Assembly (NCBI GenBank): GCA_030635405.1
Contig: DAOVZA010000075.1
Span: 1 to 7,920 of the forward strand
Source of the DNA: Desulfocapsa sp.
Lineage (GTDB): Bacteria; Desulfobacterota; Desulfobulbia; Desulfobulbales; Desulfocapsaceae
Length of the DNA: 7,920 nt
Direction: 5' to 3'
The position numbers were made by a program, and so were the translations under genes. Below the pieces are notes generated by a model. It was not told the DNA's origin. It did no database searches and saw nothing but the letters and a program-made list of their open reading frames with translations. Positions 6,191 to 7,920 of this stretch are shown piece by piece (position 1 is the stretch's first letter; every line of letters begins with the position of its first letter).

Positions 6191-6616
6191 ATGGGCGTGC
6201 GTCGAAAATCTCGTGAAGCTGTTTTGCAGTTTCTCTTTCAGGATGATTTTAAAGGGTTTGAAGATGGTGTAACTCAGAATCTGTCAGATCGTTTTGTCGA
6301 CTTTTGTTCATTGTATGATGTTCAGAAAAAAGCACGTCCCTATGCTGTGGAACTCCTGGAAGGTATCTATAGATTGCGTGATGATGTAGATAATATCATC
6401 ACAAAACATGCTAGTAATTGGCGCTTGGAACGCATCAACGTGACAGATCGGAATGTTTTGCGAATTGCTGTTTATGAAATGATTTATTGCAAAGATGTTC
6501 CGCCGGAAGTTGCCATCAATGAAGCTGTTGAGATAGCAAAGCGATTTGGTGCTGGTGATTCGCCATCCTTTGTTAACGGAGTGCTTGATGCCATAAAATC
6601 TGGGCTAACTAAGTAG
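6191..6616 (+). CDS. nusB: Transcription antitermination factor NusB
   Basis: Small all-helical RNA-binding protein that, with NusE (ribosomal protein S10), binds boxA RNA and supports rRNA antitermination. Recognisable features are the basic N-terminus RRKSREAVLQFLFQ (4-17), the central SNWRLERINVTDRNVLRIAV (80-99), and the C-terminal PPEVAINEAVEIAKRFG (108-124) followed by SFVNGVLDAI (129-138). At 141 residues the length is normal. ATG 6191 is the only sensible start, because an in-frame TGA lies at 6182-6184 and the conserved N-terminus begins at once. Its Shine-Dalgarno is only GTGA (6181-6184). It follows ribH by 74 nt; ribH-nusB adjacency is widespread in bacteria and supports co-transcription with the riboflavin genes. 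A probable terminator overlaps its stop codon. Confidence 0.96.
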   Translation: MGVRRKSREAVLQFLFQDDFKGFEDGVTQNLSDRFVDFCSLYDVQKKARPYAVELLEGIYRLRDDVDNIITKHASNWRLERINVTDRNVLRIAVYEMIYCKDVPPEVAINEAVEIAKRFGAGDSPSFVNGVLDAIKSGLTK

Positions 6617-6635
6617 TCCGCTTTTCCTTTTTTTT
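6601..6635 (+). terminator. Probable intrinsic terminator after nusB
   Basis: GGGCTA (6602-6607) pairs with TAGTCC (6614-6619), including one G-T wobble, around a 6-nt loop; T6601-G6620 can add another wobble. It is followed 2 nt later by the T-rich tract TTTTCCTTTTTTTT (6622-6635). The left arm and loop fall in the last nusB codons and the stop codon. The stem is short but the T-tract is long. Position fits the end of the rib-nusB transcript before ftsK, which has its own 151-nt leader. Confidence 0.5.
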
Positions 6636-6767
6636 ATCCCATTTCAGAATTACTTTTCTCTCTGCTGTTACTTCAAATCTTGTATTCTTCTGTAAATCTG
6701 ATTAGATCATTCTCTGGATCTGTCTGATGTTAGACCTTTTAATTATTGAACCCATAGTGATACGATA

Positions 6768-7920
6768 ATGGCACAAGTCATCAAGAAAACACGACCTGGC
6801 TTAAAACAGGAAGCAACTGCGGTCTTTGGGATATTTCTATCTCTTTTTCTGTTTTTAAGTCTTATTTCACCATATTTTACAAGTGAAGGGAGTTGGGGCG
6901 GTGAAGTTGGGATGCTCGTATCTCAGCTTCTTACAGGAGTAACTGGGTGGGGAGCATATCTTCTTGCTACTCTTCTGCTTCTATTGTCCTTTCTCTTTTT
7001 CTCCCCACGCATGTCCTTTGAGCGTTTGCCTCAGATAACTGTTGGAATCACAGGTACAGTGCTGTCTTCCTGTGCCCTGTTCTCTTCTCTCTCTTTAAAA
7101 GATTTAGCACCTATCGAGGCAGGTGGCATTGTAGGCAAATCAATTTTTACTGTGATGAAGTCACTTGTCGGTGGACCTGGGACCGTGTTGTTTCTGTTTC
7201 TGATATTTATCGTGTCTCTCATGCTTGCGACGCAGTTTTCACCGTACCAGCTTGGAGCCTTCTTCTGGCGTATGACCAAAAATATAGTAGGTGGGGTGAA
7301 AAACGCATTGGTATCTGGAAATCAAAAGAGAGTCCTTCACAAAGTAGCTAAGAAAGAGGCCAAAGGCTCAGCAAAAAATACTTCTGCGCCAAAGCCTCTT
7401 AAAAGCATTAAGAGAGAAAAAAATACCGAATCTCAAGGGCCATCTATTGGCGTGCCAGTGGTCAGAGAACTTGCAAAATCACCAAAAACTTCCGAGGATG
7501 ATGAATTTGAAGCTCGTCCAGTGGCGCGTGGTGATTGGAGACTTCCCCCCATTAGCCTCTTAGAAAAAAATAGCTCTCAGGAAGAAAAGGTAGATAAAGA
7601 AATATATTACCAGGTTTCAAAGCAACTTGAACAGAAGTTAAAGAATTTTGGTGTCTCTGGTAAAGTCGTGGGGATCTCCCCCGGACCAGTGGTTACAACC
7701 TATGAATATTCGCCTGCTGCAGGTGTGAAGATTAATAAAATAGCAGGACTTGCTGATGATCTTGCACTTGGGCTTAAAGCACAATCTGTGCGTGTGGTTG
7801 GATCAGTTCCTGGTAAAGCTGCGCTTGGAATTGAAATACCAAATCCCAATCGATCCGTTGTTTATATCCGAGATTTGATCGCATCTGAAGAGTATCGTAA
7901 TACCACTGATAAGCTTTCAA
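6768..7920 (+). CDS. ftsK: FtsK/SpoIIIE-type DNA translocase, 5' part (cut by window end)
   Basis: The first 384 codons of the septal DNA translocase that couples division to chromosome segregation; the frame is open to the window edge. Four hydrophobic segments are visible at about 17-36, 58-79, 91-110 and 137-157, matching the FtsK membrane domain. A charged, basic linker runs from about 168 to 255 (Lys-rich at 188-220), then comes RLPPISLLEKN (258-268), the usual entry to the motor. From about 275 the alpha domain follows, with GPVVTTYEYSPAAGVKI (306-322), AGLADDLALGL (326-336), SVPGKAALGIEIPNP (346-360) and SVVYIRDLI (363-371). The RecA-like motor (Walker A/B) and gamma domain lie beyond the window. 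ATG 6768 is the first start after an in-frame TGA at 6747-6749; a GTGAT (6758-6762 region) serves as a weak ribosome site. The linker is short compared with E. coli FtsK. Assignment is firm. Confidence 0.95.
   Translation, partial: MAQVIKKTRPGLKQEATAVFGIFLSLFLFLSLISPYFTSEGSWGGEVGMLVSQLLTGVTGWGAYLLATLLLLLSFLFFSPRMSFERLPQITVGITGTVLSSCALFSSLSLKDLAPIEAGGIVGKSIFTVMKSLVGGPGTVLFLFLIFIVSLMLATQFSPYQLGAFFWRMTKNIVGGVKNALVSGNQKRVLHKVAKKEAKGSAKNTSAPKPLKSIKREKNTESQGPSIGVPVVRELAKSPKTSEDDEFEARPVARGDWRLPPISLLEKNSSQEEKVDKEIYYQVSKQLEQKLKNFGVSGKVVGISPGPVVTTYEYSPAAGVKINKIAGLADDLALGLKAQSVRVVGSVPGKAALGIEIPNPNRSVVYIRDLIASEEYRNTTDKLS

Noticed and set aside
7031..7279. 82-codon - strand open frame inside ftsK
   Set aside because: The + strand frame is continuous and encodes FtsK membrane segments here; the - frame is incidental.

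Overview
The window reads as an ordinary chromosomal segment of a mesophilic bacterium with moderately low G+C. It is most likely a member of the Desulfobacterota (sulfate- or sulfur-metabolising 'deltaproteobacteria'). The basis is the riboflavin cluster order ribE-ribBA-ribH-nusB with a fused RibBA, plus a zinc-knuckle/helical-repeat protein that resembles a family I associate with Desulfovibrio-type genomes. This placement is inference; no rRNA or other marker is present. Every supported gene lies on the + strand. I see no mobile element, tRNA, rRNA, CRISPR array or integrase.

Layout: (1) 32-1003 is ribF, the bifunctional riboflavin kinase/FAD synthetase. (2) 1004-1182 is a 179-nt gap with no convincing gene. 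(3) 1183-3655 holds three poorly characterised genes: a TPR protein, a protein with an N-terminal Cys knuckle pair and a helical-repeat C-terminus, and a second TPR protein. The first two are 4 nt apart. The third follows a 78-nt spacer containing a perfect 9-bp hairpin and the strongest Shine-Dalgarno in the window. (4) 3674-6116 is the riboflavin biosynthesis run ribE (riboflavin synthase), ribBA (DHBP synthase/GTP cyclohydrolase II) and ribH (lumazine synthase). (5) 6191-6616 is nusB, followed by a probable intrinsic terminator and a G-poor pyrimidine tract. (6) 6768 to the window end is the 5' part of ftsK, four membrane segments plus linker plus the start of the alpha domain, cut by the window edge.

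Functionally, RibBA makes both precursors (from GTP and from ribulose 5-phosphate), RibH condenses the products to lumazine, RibE dismutates lumazine to riboflavin, and RibF converts riboflavin to FMN and FAD. The deaminase/reductase RibD is absent here; the second TPR gene sits immediately upstream of ribE, where ribD commonly lies. No FMN riboswitch is visible. The points most worth a second look are a His-to-Gln change at the predicted metal ligand of the RibB half of RibBA, the TPR/Zn-helical-repeat/TPR block inserted in the flavin locus, and the hairpin just before the second TPR gene. I did not find a clear undescribed system; the three-gene block is the only real candidate.
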